Positions 7,863-16,914 of a stretch of 64,000 nt of DNA are shown one piece after another. Each line of letters starts with the position of its first letter. The stretch's first letter is position 1. The notes beneath the pieces were generated by a model. That model did no database searches. It was not told the DNA's origin and saw only the letters and a program-made list of their open reading frames with translations. A program made the translations under genes and the position numbers. Where the stretch lies: NCBI GenBank assembly GCA_023460955.1, contig JAEWOH010000066.1:1-64000 (forward strand), read 5' to 3'. This DNA comes from Bacillota bacterium (GTDB taxonomy: Bacteria; Bacillota; Clostridia; Acetivibrionales; DSM-1351).

Positions 7863-9848
7863 GTGGATTGGTATTTATTACTGGCAGCTATTCTGCTGCC
7901 TGCACTGAGTGCGGCGTTATGCTTTACGCTTAGAAACCAGAAAGTGCGTATAGCAATAGTAAGCATTTCAACACTCCTACTCTTTGCGGTAGCAGGCGGA
8001 TTTATTGCACTTATGGTAAAGGCTCCCGATGGGAAGCTTATATTCCATATGGAGCACAGTGTACTCGAATTAGTTAGTTGGGTAATTAAAGGTTTTGATT
8101 TATTACTCTTCGGTTATATAGGGTACATCGGTTTAAAGCATAAAAAGGCAATAGTATTTATTTTATCGGTATTACAATTTATTCCTTGGGTATTGTTTGA
8201 AGTGTTCGGAGTATTCGGGGAGGTTCATGAACCGGCCAATGCATTTGTGATTGATTACTTGTCATTAATTATGATAATGCTTGTTTCAATTATTGGACCG
8301 ATAGTTACTTTCTTTGCAATAGGTTATATGAAGGAACACGAGCATCACTTGCACTTGAAGGTGTCAAGACAACCAAGATTTTTTATGATACTCTTTATTT
8401 TCCTTGGTGCTATGAATGCGCTTGTGATGACAGATAACTTGTCCTGGATGTATTTCTTCTGGGAGATTACAACACTTTGTTCCTTCCTGTTGATTTCACA
8501 TGATGGAACAGAAATAGCCATCAAGAATGGTTTGAGAGCATTATGGATTAACTCCGTCGGTGGTTTGGCATTCATAATCGCAATAGTCTTAATGAATTCA
8601 GGCTTGGGTACATTATCAATACAGGAAATTTCAGCATCAGGAATGGAAGGCATTTTTGCAGGGACTTTACCTGTAGCACTTGCTCTTCTTTGTGTGGCTG
8701 GCTTTACAAAATCTGCACAGTTCCCATTCCAGAGCTGGCTGCTGGGAGCCATGGTTGCACCTACTCCTGTATCGGCACTGCTTCACTCAAGTACAATGGT
8801 TAAAGCCGGTGTTTATCTGGTAGTCAGAATTTCACCTGCCTTTGCTGGAACCATATTGGGACAAATGGTTGCGATAGTGGGTGGCTTTACCTTTGTAGCA
8901 GCATCAGCTATAGCAATCAGTCAGAGCAATGCCAAAAAGGTTCTGGCATATTCCACCATTGCAAACCTTGGCTTGATTATCTGCTGTGCGGGTATTGGAA
9001 CAAGAATATCTCTTGCAGCTGCTGTACTTCTTATGATATTCCACGCTGTTTCAAAAGGACTTCTGTTCCTTTGTGTCGGTACTATTGAATTGGGTATCGG
9101 AAGCCGTGATATAGAAGACATGCAGGGATTATTCAAGATTATGCCGTTCACAACTGTAATTACAGTTATCGGTATGATTTCAATGTTGTTGCCTCCTTTC
9201 GGTGTTCTTATCACCAAGTGGATGGCAATAGAGACTGCTGTTCATCAGCCGTTGGTATTGTTGTTTATCATTCTTGGAAGTGCATTGACAGTTGTATTCT
9301 GGTCTAAGTGGATTGGTATAATATTAACCATGTCCTACAAGCCCAAGTTTACACTTGAAAAGCTGTCCTTCTCGATGAAAGCTGCACTTTCAGCTTTAAT
9401 AGCATTCGTTATGGCAGCAAGTATAGGTATTGCTCCATTGTACAATCAGTTCGTTAAACCTCAGATAATTTCCTTTAAGATGGCTGACAAGGGAGAACTT
9501 GCAGGAACAGGTCTGGGAATCTGGCTCCATAAAATGGATGCTGCTGTCTATGGCGGTTTTGCTTCCATAATGTTCTTTGCAGTAATTCTTGTGCTTATGG
9601 TTGCGCTTCCGATTATTGCAAACAGAATCAAGCCAAGCAGACTTAAGCCTCCATATCTGTGCGGAGCAAATGCTGACGAAGATTTAAGAGGTTTGGAATT
9701 TATCAGCCCTGGTGACAAGGTTGAAAATGTTGTAGTAAGAAACTATTACATGCAGTCTGTATTCGGTGAAAACAAACTGACCTTCTGGGTTAACATCGTT
9801 GCAGGAGCTGTAATTATCATAATGTTAGGGGTGGTGATTGGATTATGA
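7863..9848 (+). CDS. echA: Ech hydrogenase subunit A (NuoL-like ion pump)
   Basis: 661-residue polytopic membrane protein homologous to the antiporter-like subunit NuoL of complex I, with the Proton_antipo_M core (conserved TPVSALLHSSTMVKAGVYL around residues 300-320). It forms the ion-translocating arm of the ferredoxin-dependent [NiFe] hydrogenase. The start is taken as GTG 7863 after AAGGAG; a TTG at 7845 is in frame but overlaps the ribosome site. Its stop overlaps the echB start (ATGA at 9845-9848), so the two are translationally coupled. It is first in a six-gene operon echABCDEF. Confidence 0.93.
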   Translation: MDWYLLLAAILLPALSAALCFTLRNQKVRIAIVSISTLLLFAVAGGFIALMVKAPDGKLIFHMEHSVLELVSWVIKGFDLLLFGYIGYIGLKHKKAIVFILSVLQFIPWVLFEVFGVFGEVHEPANAFVIDYLSLIMIMLVSIIGPIVTFFAIGYMKEHEHHLHLKVSRQPRFFMILFIFLGAMNALVMTDNLSWMYFFWEITTLCSFLLISHDGTEIAIKNGLRALWINSVGGLAFIIAIVLMNSGLGTLSIQEISASGMEGIFAGTLPVALALLCVAGFTKSAQFPFQSWLLGAMVAPTPVSALLHSSTMVKAGVYLVVRISPAFAGTILGQMVAIVGGFTFVAASAIAISQSNAKKVLAYSTIANLGLIICCAGIGTRISLAAAVLLMIFHAVSKGLLFLCVGTIELGIGSRDIEDMQGLFKIMPFTTVITVIGMISMLLPPFGVLITKWMAIETAVHQPLVLLFIILGSALTVVFWSKWIGIILTMSYKPKFTLEKLSFSMKAALSALIAFVMAASIGIAPLYNQFVKPQIISFKMADKGELAGTGLGIWLHKMDAAVYGGFASIMFFAVILVLMVALPIIANRIKPSRLKPPYLCGANADEDLRGLEFISPGDKVENVVVRNYYMQSVFGENKLTFWVNIVAGAVIIIMLGVVIGL

Positions 9849-10699
9849 GCATAAACAATTTGATTATAGCTGTTATTGCCATAATAGCCGCTCCTCTAGT
9901 TGGTGGTTTATTAACTGGTATAGACAGAAAGATAACTGCAAGAATGCAGAATAGATTTGGCCCTCCGCTGCTGCAGCCTTTTTACGATTTCTTTAAGCTG
10001 CTGGGTAAGCAGGGTATAGCAGTAAACCAGACACAGATGGTTTATGTAATGGGACATTTGTTCTTTGCTATTGGAGCTTTTGTTATGCTTATCTTGAAAC
10101 AGGATTTGTTGATGCTTATGTTTATCCTTGCATTCTCAGCTGTTTCATTAATAATGGGAGCAATGAGCGTTCGTTCACCATATAGTAAAATTGGTGCCCA
10201 GAGAGAAATAATGCAGATGATGGCTTACGAGCCTGTACTGCTATTGATGGTTGTTGGTGTTTACAAGACAACCGGAAGCTTTATGATTTCAGAAATATTC
10301 AGCCACAAGCAGCCGTTACTGTACAGCCTGCCATTGGTATTCCTTGCGTTCCTGTACGTGCTTACAATCAAGCTGAGAAAGTCTCCTTTTGACTTCTCTA
10401 CTTCACACCACGGACATCAGGAACTTATAAAAGGTCTCACCACTGAGTTTTCAGGAACTCAGCTGGCTCTCATTGAGCTGACTCACTGGTTTGATCTCGT
10501 GCTTTTGCTGGGATTAATTTCATTGTTTTTCGCTCAGCCTCTATGGGTAGGTATATTGATAGCATTAGCAAGTTATTTCTGCGAAATAGTTATTGACAAT
10601 ATAAGTGCAAGAATGACCTGGCAGTGGATGGTTAAAGCAACCTGGGTTATTGGAATAGGTGCTGCTCTTGTTAATATAGTTTGGATGTACCTAATTTAG
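9845..10699 (+). CDS. echB: Ech hydrogenase subunit B (NuoH-like)
   Basis: 284 residues with about eight membrane segments, homologous to NuoH and HycD. This subunit joins the membrane arm to the hydrophilic electron-transfer arm; the conserved GLTTEFSGTQLALIELTHW stretch near residues 197-215 is the family hallmark. It starts within the echA stop codon. The following gene is separated by 136 bases that hold two hairpins, unlike the tight coupling upstream. Confidence 0.93.
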   Translation: MSINNLIIAVIAIIAAPLVGGLLTGIDRKITARMQNRFGPPLLQPFYDFFKLLGKQGIAVNQTQMVYVMGHLFFAIGAFVMLILKQDLLMLMFILAFSAVSLIMGAMSVRSPYSKIGAQREIMQMMAYEPVLLLMVVGVYKTTGSFMISEIFSHKQPLLYSLPLVFLAFLYVLTIKLRKSPFDFSTSHHGHQELIKGLTTEFSGTQLALIELTHWFDLVLLLGLISLFFAQPLWVGILIALASYFCEIVIDNISARMTWQWMVKATWVIGIGAALVNIVWMYLI

Positions 10700-10700
10700 A

Positions 10701-10812
10701 GCAAATTCAGTTTTACTGAATTTGCACCAGGCATGTCCTTAAAAGACTGCTGAGTGAAACATGGTGTAACTAATTAATATGCGTGGTGCGAATTTAGCGA
10801 AGCTAAATTTGC
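10701..10812 (+). other. Two hairpins in the echB-echC junction
   Basis: First hairpin: 10701-10710 with 10716-10725, a perfect 10-bp stem with a 5-base loop. Second hairpin: 10788-10798 with 10802-10812, an 11-bp stem with one G-T pair and a GAA loop, ending 10 bases before the echC ribosome site. Neither has a T tract, so they are more likely processing or stabilising elements than terminators. Confidence 0.7.
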
Positions 10813-10835
10813 TCCGTAATAGAAAGGTGAATTGT

Positions 10836-11285
10836 ATGGGTATAATAAGCAAGTCAAGGAAAAAATCACCCTGGGTAATGCATTATGACTGTACAAGCTG
10901 CAATGGTTGTGATATTGAGGTTTTAGCCTGTCTCACACCCTTGTATGATGCTGAAAGATTGGGAATTGTAAATGTAGGAAATCCCAAGCACGCAGATATC
11001 TTGCTTGTTACCGGTTCTGCAAATAAAAGAAATGCACAAGTACTAAAGAATATATATAACCAGATGCCTGATCCAAAGGTAGTAGTTGCAATTGGAGCCT
11101 GCGCGTGCACAGGTGGTATTTTCAAGGAGTGCTATAACGTAATGGGCGGAGTTGAAAATGTTATTCCTGTTGACGTATTTGTTCCAGGCTGCTGCGCAAG
11201 ACCTGAAGCTATTATAGATGGAATAGTTCAAGGTATAGGCAAGCTGGATGAAAAGGCAGATTTAATGAAGCAGCAAGCTAAATAA
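10836..11285 (+). CDS. echC: Ech hydrogenase small subunit C (NuoB-like)
   Basis: 149 residues from ATG 10836 after AAAGGTGA; an earlier in-frame start at 10779 lies inside the intergenic hairpin. Cluster-binding cysteines are visible in CTSCNGCDIE (C19, C22, C25), GACACTGG (C89, C91) and PGCCARPE (C119, C120), matching the ligands of the proximal [4Fe-4S] cluster in NuoB/EchC. It passes electrons from EchF to the nickel-iron site in EchE. Confidence 0.93.
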   Translation: MGIISKSRKKSPWVMHYDCTSCNGCDIEVLACLTPLYDAERLGIVNVGNPKHADILLVTGSANKRNAQVLKNIYNQMPDPKVVVAIGACACTGGIFKECYNVMGGVENVIPVDVFVPGCCARPEAIIDGIVQGIGKLDEKADLMKQQAK

Positions 11286-11317
11286 CTCCTGCCACGTCTT
11301 TTTAATGATTATTTAAT

Positions 11318-11331
11318 CGCTGCATGCAGCG
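11318..11331 (+). other. Palindromic hairpin before echD
   Basis: CGCTGCATGCAGCG is a perfect 14-base palindrome directly followed by GATTGGAGA, the echD ribosome site. Nearly the same element stands before echF. Confidence 0.65.
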
Positions 11332-11345
11332 GATTGGAGATTTGT

Positions 11346-11729
11346 ATGATTGAAAATTTAGTGGAAATTACGAGTGACCAATTACTTGGTGAAGTTTCCA
11401 AAGCCAAGATAGAGGGCTACAGATTTGTTACTGCATCCTGTGCAGATAATGGTGATGACACTATAGATATTATTTATCATTTTGACAAGGACTATGTGAT
11501 GAAAAACTACAAAGTCACTGTTAAAAAAGGTGAAGAAGTTCCAAGTATCTCAAAATTAATTTTCAGCGCACTTCTGGTTGAGAATGAAATGAAGGAGCTG
11601 TTCGGATTAAATATTACCGGAATCGTAGTTGATTACGGCGGACACATGCTCTTATCTGAAGAAGAGTTGGGATCACCATTCTTAAGACAGCAAATAACTA
11701 TTGAGCAAAGAGGGGGTAAAAAAGAATGA
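11346..11729 (+). CDS. echD: Ech hydrogenase subunit D (NuoC-like)
   Basis: 127 residues from ATG 11346, five bases after TTGGAGA (an in-frame TTG at 11334 overlaps that ribosome site). It is a short relative of NuoC/HycE-N: the KVTVKKGEEVPSISKLI and ENEMKELFGL segments correspond to the conserved NuoC core. It supports assembly of the large subunit. Its stop overlaps the echE start (11726-11729), so the two are probably made in equal amounts. Confidence 0.9.
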   Translation: MIENLVEITSDQLLGEVSKAKIEGYRFVTASCADNGDDTIDIIYHFDKDYVMKNYKVTVKKGEEVPSISKLIFSALLVENEMKELFGLNITGIVVDYGGHMLLSEEELGSPFLRQQITIEQRGGKKE

Positions 11730-12805
11730 GTTCAACAGTAATTCCTTTTGGGCCACAGCATCCTGTGCTTCCAGAACCCCTTCATATAAAGCTAGTTATG
11801 GAAGATGAAAATATTGTGGATGCAATACCGGCAATCGGTTATGTTCACAGAGGCCTTGAAAAGCTGACAGAAACAAAAGAGTTTACTCAAAACGTATTCG
11901 TAGTAGAAAGAGTCTGCGGTATCTGCAGCGTTATGCATGCAATGGCATACTGCCAGGGTATCGAAGAATTAATGAACATTGAGATTCCGGACAGAGCAAA
12001 GTTCCTGAGAGTTATTTGGGCTGAGCTCCACAGAATGCACAGCCATTTGTTATGGTTGGGTCTTCTGGCTGATGCGTTTGGTTTTGAAAGTCTTTTCATG
12101 CAGGTATGGAGAGACAGAGAAAAGGTTATGGACATAATGGAAGAAACCGCAGGTGCCAGAGTTGTTATATCTGCGAACACAATAGGTGGAACCAGACGTG
12201 ACCTTAATAAAGAACAGATGAACAAAATTCTCGTTATAATTGATGAGATAAAGCACGATCTTGAACAGGTTGAAGCTGTTTTCCTCAACAACTACACTGT
12301 AAAGCACAGATTGGTAGGAAGAGGAATACTGTCAAAGGCAGATGCAATTGAGCTTTGTGCGGTCGGACCAATGGCAAGAGCAGCTGGTATACCAATGGAT
12401 TTAAGAACAACAGGCTATTCAGCTTATGGACAGCTGGATTTTGAACCTGTTACTCATAACGATGGTGATAACTATGCAAGAACATACGTAAGATTGTATG
12501 AGGTTTATCAGTCAATTGACCTTATTAAGCAAGCAATTGCCAAGATCCCGGAAGGTGAGCACGTAGTTCCTGTAAAGGGAAATCCTCCAAAGGGAGAGGT
12601 TATCTCCAGAGTAGAGCAGCCAAGAGGAGAAGTCCTATATTATCTGAGAGCAAACGGTACTAAGAATCTTGAGAGATTAAGACTCAGAACACCTACTTTT
12701 GCTAATATACCTTCACTTATAAAGATGCTGCCTGGCAGTCAGCTCGCAGATGTACCTCTGCTTATTCTGACAATTGACCCATGTATATCTTGTACAGAAA
12801 GATAA
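11726..12805 (+). CDS. echE: Ech [NiFe] hydrogenase large subunit E (NuoD-like)
   Basis: 359-residue catalytic subunit. The nickel-iron site ligands are in RVCGICS near residue 67 and in DPCISC at the end. Together with EchF and EchC it oxidises ferredoxin and reduces protons to H2, coupled to ion pumping by EchA and EchB. The protein stops at DPCISCTER with no residues beyond the arginine, so there is no carboxy-terminal peptide to be removed by a maturation protease; the same feature is reported for CooH-type large subunits. NADH dehydrogenase subunit NuoD is excluded by the four conserved nickel ligands. Confidence 0.95.
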   Translation: MSSTVIPFGPQHPVLPEPLHIKLVMEDENIVDAIPAIGYVHRGLEKLTETKEFTQNVFVVERVCGICSVMHAMAYCQGIEELMNIEIPDRAKFLRVIWAELHRMHSHLLWLGLLADAFGFESLFMQVWRDREKVMDIMEETAGARVVISANTIGGTRRDLNKEQMNKILVIIDEIKHDLEQVEAVFLNNYTVKHRLVGRGILSKADAIELCAVGPMARAAGIPMDLRTTGYSAYGQLDFEPVTHNDGDNYARTYVRLYEVYQSIDLIKQAIAKIPEGEHVVPVKGNPPKGEVISRVEQPRGEVLYYLRANGTKNLERLRLRTPTFANIPSLIKMLPGSQLADVPLLILTIDPCISCTER

Positions 12806-12834
12806 CTTTAAGGGGTTTTTATTGCTATTAGTGT

Positions 12835-12849
12835 CGCTGCATAACAGCG
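12835..12849 (+). other. Hairpin before echF
   Basis: CGCTG and CAGCG flank a five-base loop; GAATGGAGG, the echF ribosome site, follows at once. Sequence and placement repeat the element before echD. Confidence 0.6.
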
Positions 12850-12863
12850 GAATGGAGGTCAAC

Positions 12864-13241
12864 ATGTTTAAAATGGTTGAAAATGTATTCAGAAATTTGG
12901 TGTCAAAGCCGGCAACCAGAATGTATCCTGTTGAAAAAAGAGAACCTTTCAAAGATTCAAGAGGACAGATAGAAGGTTGTGAAATAGATAAGTGTATTTT
13001 TTGCGGAATATGTCAGAGAAAATGCCCGGCAAATGCTATTGTAGTTAACAAGGCTGAGAAGTCCTGGGAGATAAATCAGTTCAAGTGTGTTATCTGTAAT
13101 GCATGTGTTGAGGCTTGCCCTAAGAAGTGTATTGTAGCAAGTGCTTCTCACAAGACAGCAGCAGCAACAAAGGAAACCTTGAAGGTTGTGCAAGCCGAAA
13201 AGCCTGCAGCAGTTGAGGACGAAAACAAGGTTACCGCATAA
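12864..13241 (+). CDS. echF: Ech hydrogenase ferredoxin-like subunit F (NuoI-like)
   Basis: 125 residues from ATG 12864 after GGAGG. Two [4Fe-4S] motifs are present: CIFCGICQRKCP and CVICNACVEACP. It accepts electrons from soluble ferredoxin and hands them to EchC. The tail after residue 95 is rich in Ala, Lys and Glu and probably disordered. It is the last gene of the operon, followed by a strong terminator. Confidence 0.94.
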   Translation: MFKMVENVFRNLVSKPATRMYPVEKREPFKDSRGQIEGCEIDKCIFCGICQRKCPANAIVVNKAEKSWEINQFKCVICNACVEACPKKCIVASASHKTAAATKETLKVVQAEKPAAVEDENKVTA

Positions 13242-13272
13242 TTTTTCTTAGAAAAACTTAAACTTTAATAAA

Positions 13273-13310
13273 AAATTCAGTCCGGATGGAGCGGACTGAA
13301 TTTTTTTAGG
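13273..13310 (+). terminator. Terminator of the ech operon
   Basis: A 12-bp stem (13273-13284 with 13292-13303), a 7-base loop and a run of seven T. Confidence 0.92.
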
Positions 13311-13398
13311 CTGCTTTAAAGTATTATTCTTGAGTTATTAGTGTTTAAGGTATAAGCATTAGCTCAATATACATTATTCTGCCAGCCACCAGATTATA

Positions 13399-15207
13399 TT
13401 ACTTAACCTTAATTGCAAGGACTTTTGATTGTGCCCCATACTGAATTGTGATGTCAGCACTTCCCTTTCCGACTGCGGATAGCTTGCCGGAAGCCGACAC
13501 TGCCACAACCTTCGGATTGTTGGACTTATAAGTTGCTTTGGTCGTAACGTTGGTTTTTAGTAATTCATCCTTACCCTTCGGTAAAGCATTTGTCGGAGAG
13601 ATAAAGGAGTGTGAAAGCAAATTAACAGTTAGCTGCAGACTCTGACTGCTCTTAAGAGAGCCAAGGGAGATATTCTTATTTGAGCTTAAAACCTCCAGAC
13701 TATCCCGCATTTTATATAAATTACTGACCTCGGTTGGTGTAAGAGCATAGTTGTAAATTCTGAATTCATCCATTGCTCCTTTAAAGAAGATGCTTTCTGT
13801 AGTTCCGCCAATCCACAGTGGACCGCTGGCATTGGATATGTCACCTTCAAACTCCCGGGTACTTACCAGTTTTCCGTTTATATATATTTTTACAGTATTT
13901 GCATCGTTGGAGTTGATTGCATCATCACCATTCCCATTATAAGTTGCAGTATAGTAGAACCATCTTCCGTCTGCTGTATCTGCTGTAAGCTCAGTATCAA
14001 AATCAAAAATGTTGCCTTCATCTTCAAACTTTGATAGGGACAGTCTCTGCCCGTTATTCCAATCGATAAGGCTGTACGATATGTCCTTTTTTGCGTTGCT
14101 TTGTCCATATTTCGAAAAGATTGGTTGATTTTTATCGTTTTTCTCTCGATATACCCAGGTTCCGAAGGTAAAGCCTCTATCCAGATCCAGAGAGTCGCTG
14201 TCCTTAACTTCTATATAACTGGAACCACTGAATTTTACAGCTTTCCCTGCGATGCCGTCTATATATTTAAAGTTGTTGGCCTTCACAGCAACTCCGTCAT
14301 TTTGAAAGCCGGATAGATCTTTAAGATTATTTTCAAATTTGTAGTACGCTACCAGCTTATTAGGTCTGTTTACAAGTTCTCTGCCGGGAGCCTTTGAAGT
14401 AATTGCACTGTATAGGTCTTCGACGTCACTATAGTCAAGAGCTTTGTTGTATATCTTCATATCATCAAGAATGCCTTTGAAGTAATTGTCTACGGTCATA
14501 AAGTGCCCAAAGCCTATGTAAAGAGGTTTGGTCGAAGTAATAAATGATGTACTAATGAGCTCGCTTTTTACAAGCTCATCATTTATATATATTTTCATAG
14601 TGCTTCCATCATAAGTGGCGGTTAACATGGCCCACTTCTGAAAGTCCAGTTGTTTTTCCGAGTGTATGTCGTCAGCACCGTTTTCATCACAAAAAGTGAA
14701 GCCGGGCGTTAGTTCCCACCACTCATAGACACCGTAAGGAAAATCTCCGTCAGGTTCGGGATTCTTCATAACATAAGGGACACCCCCATCCATATTTTCC
14801 TTCTTTCTCATATCATCCTTATATACCCAGAAAGAGAAGGTAAATTCGTCTGTAATGTCAAGTGCTGCGCTGTCTTTTACAGAAATGTAGCTTTTACCAT
14901 CAAGCTTGACGCCTTTACCATCTACCGCATTTACAAAGGACACACCATTTTTACCTCCGACTGCTTCACCATCGTTTCCAAAAGGTGACGAGTCCTTCAA
15001 ATCACCGTCAAATTTCCAGTGAGCAACCAAACCCTTATAGCCGTCCAGTGAACCTGAGGAGGCTCCGGGAACAACGGTTTCCTCTGACAAAACCTCCTCG
15101 GCATCATCATTATATTCATCGTCGGCTGCGAAAACAAGTAGTGATGGGAAGATGCTTGTAAATATTAAGACCATCCCAAGAAACACTGCAAATAATTTCT
15201 TATTCAT
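13399..15207 (-). CDS. Secreted protein with two LamG domains and an Ig-like tail
   Basis: 602 residues from the ATG at 15207, which is preceded by AAGGGGG. It has a signal peptide (KKLFAVFLGMVLIF, cleavage likely after VFA), an acidic linker, two concanavalin-like LamG domains (about 45-220 and 240-440, each with GLVAHWKFDGDL- or KLVAYYKFENNL-type openings and a KGxMDEFRIYN-type close), and a carboxy-terminal Big_2-like domain (about 515-602, SNNPKVVAVSASGKLSAVGKG). Such proteins bind carbohydrate or cell-surface polymers. No catalytic domain or dockerin is seen. It is a single gene, divergent from nothing nearby; the AraC gene upstream on the same strand may regulate it, but that is speculation. 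Confidence 0.85.
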   Translation of the reverse strand: MNKKLFAVFLGMVLIFTSIFPSLLVFAADDEYNDDAEEVLSEETVVPGASSGSLDGYKGLVAHWKFDGDLKDSSPFGNDGEAVGGKNGVSFVNAVDGKGVKLDGKSYISVKDSAALDITDEFTFSFWVYKDDMRKKENMDGGVPYVMKNPEPDGDFPYGVYEWWELTPGFTFCDENGADDIHSEKQLDFQKWAMLTATYDGSTMKIYINDELVKSELISTSFITSTKPLYIGFGHFMTVDNYFKGILDDMKIYNKALDYSDVEDLYSAITSKAPGRELVNRPNKLVAYYKFENNLKDLSGFQNDGVAVKANNFKYIDGIAGKAVKFSGSSYIEVKDSDSLDLDRGFTFGTWVYREKNDKNQPIFSKYGQSNAKKDISYSLIDWNNGQRLSLSKFEDEGNIFDFDTELTADTADGRWFYYTATYNGNGDDAINSNDANTVKIYINGKLVSTREFEGDISNASGPLWIGGTTESIFFKGAMDEFRIYNYALTPTEVSNLYKMRDSLEVLSSNKNISLGSLKSSQSLQLTVNLLSHSFISPTNALPKGKDELLKTNVTTKATYKSNNPKVVAVSASGKLSAVGKGSADITIQYGAQSKVLAIKVK

Positions 15208-15342
15208 ACAAACCCCCTTATAACTGTAATACAGTTTGAACATAAAAAGTTCATCTTACAGAAAAAGTATATCATCCAGATAAGTTCCGGACTTCGGGTT
15301 TATTGCTGTTATTTTCTGTTTTATTGCTGCGAATTTACATAA

Positions 15343-16233
15343 TTAAAGAATATTGAATTTTCTATATTGGGAGGGCAGGATTCCGACTTTTCTTTTAAAA
15401 ACTGAGGAAAAATGCTCAAGGTTATTAAAGCCGCACTTGAAGCAGATTTCAGTGATAGTAGATGTTTTTAACCTAAGTAATTCCTTGGACTTTTCAATTT
15501 TAATATCTAGTAGGTAGTTATATGGTGTTTTGCCGGTAACAGACTTAAAAATTCTTATGAAGTGATAGGGGCTTAGGTTTGCGACACGGGCTACCTCCTC
15601 TAAAGAGAAATTTTTACTGTATTCCTCTCTTAAAAAGTTGATTGCACGGTTTATATTATCTCTTTCGCAGTAATTCTTTTCGGTAACCAGCCTTGGTAAA
15701 TTACTTTTAACTGATCTAAGCAGGTTTATTACCACAAGGCTGGAGATATTGTCCAGAATTAAGTCTATTCCTGTTTGCATATATTTCGTTTCGTTCTTGA
15801 ACATGTTTAGAAGGGGAAGAATTTCAGGGCATAGGTCCATACTTTCATTTGAGAAAACAACCTGTCCCTTGTTACAAAATTGTAGAGCTATGTCATTAAG
15901 AGTATAGTTATCAACCTGAAAGGCATAGAAGTGACAATTTCCTGCTGGCTTTGAAAAGCCGTGCTCCTGCCCTGAATTGATCGGTAACAGTCTGCTCTTA
16001 TCAAAAATAATAGGTCTTTTATCCAAACAAGTATGAGACATATCCGTTAATGGCACAAGAAACTCGTAGCTGTCGTGGCAATGAGTTCCCTTGGGCATAT
16101 TCAGGCTATACTTTTGAGACAAAACAATCATACCTCTACCTACAAAAGCTTCAATGGGACCTTCGTTATTAACCTGGTCACTTGTAAAAGGGTATGGTCC
16201 TTCACCAAGTAATCTTCTCATTCTTTGATTCAT
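15343..16233 (-). CDS. AraC-family transcriptional regulator
   Basis: 296 residues. The amino half is a cupin-like sensor domain (HCHDSYEFLVPL near residues 57-68) and the carboxy 100 residues contain two helix-turn-helix motifs (SLEEVARVANLSPYHFIRIF and TEICFKCGFNNLEHFSSVFK). The sensor domain suggests control by a sugar or other small ligand. It lies 135 bases upstream of the LamG gene on the same strand and is divergent from hypA, with 213 bases between; either neighbour could be its target. Confidence 0.9.
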   Translation of the reverse strand: MNQRMRRLLGEGPYPFTSDQVNNEGPIEAFVGRGMIVLSQKYSLNMPKGTHCHDSYEFLVPLTDMSHTCLDKRPIIFDKSRLLPINSGQEHGFSKPAGNCHFYAFQVDNYTLNDIALQFCNKGQVVFSNESMDLCPEILPLLNMFKNETKYMQTGIDLILDNISSLVVINLLRSVKSNLPRLVTEKNYCERDNINRAINFLREEYSKNFSLEEVARVANLSPYHFIRIFKSVTGKTPYNYLLDIKIEKSKELLRLKTSTITEICFKCGFNNLEHFSSVFKRKVGILPSQYRKFNIL

Positions 16234-16446
16234 AAAAGCCTCACTATCATCAAAAAATAGAATGCTGTAAAAAACAGCTATAAGTAATATTTTACCAAAA
16301 AGTAAGTAGGATTTTAATGTGAATTTTTAACATATAAGCAAGAGTGTTTTTAGCTATTGAAAAGTGTTATAATAAAATAGGTATGGACAGGTATAACTAG
16401 GATAATTTAAGTATATCAAAGGATAAATACAGGTGAGTAAAATATC

Positions 16447-16788
16447 ATGCATGAATACGCAGTTACACAATCAATGCTTAAAATTGCATTAGATGAGGCA
16501 AAAAGGGTGAACGCCTCAAAGATTCTTGAAATCCGGCTGGTAATTGGGGATTTGTCAACAATTCTTGACGATTCGGTGCAAATGTATTTTGATATAATGA
16601 GTGAAGGAACCCCGGCTGAAGGTGCCAAATTGGTTTTTAAAAGAGTCCAGGCAGAATTTAAATGCAGGGAATGCGGGGAAGTTTTTGTTAAGCCGCCAAA
16701 AGGTTTTGACTGCCCAAAATGCGGAGGGCTCGGTATGCCCACCGAAAAAGGGAGAGAATTTTATATAGAAAGTCTTGAGATAGAATAA
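16447..16788 (+). CDS. hypA: Hydrogenase nickel-insertion protein HypA
   Basis: 113 residues. The amino-terminal MHEYAVTQ carries the nickel-binding His2 and Glu3, and the zinc site is C73/C76 and C89/C92. HypA works with HypB to put nickel into the large subunit, here most likely EchE encoded 4 kb away. The upstream region 16234-16446 contains TATAAT near 16370 but no clear -35. A TRIC-type gene follows and hypB is one gene further. Confidence 0.95.
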   Translation: MHEYAVTQSMLKIALDEAKRVNASKILEIRLVIGDLSTILDDSVQMYFDIMSEGTPAEGAKLVFKRVQAEFKCRECGEVFVKPPKGFDCPKCGGLGMPTEKGREFYIESLEIE

Positions 16789-16914
16789 GAAAAAAATTTA
16801 ATATAGGTATAGAAAGAACAGTTGTCTTCAAAAACATATTCCGGGCAGCACACATATTATAAGATAGGAGTGCAGACTTGGAGAGTGTTACTACAAATGC
16901 CCGGGGGAAGCTTT

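Noticed and set aside
11887..12307. Minus-strand frames inside echE
   Set aside because: Both are antisense to a clear catalytic subunit and have no ribosome site.
7863..13241. Complex I (nuo) fragment
   Set aside because: EchE has all four nickel ligands and the six-gene order is that of Ech hydrogenases; NuoEFG-type NADH subunits are absent.
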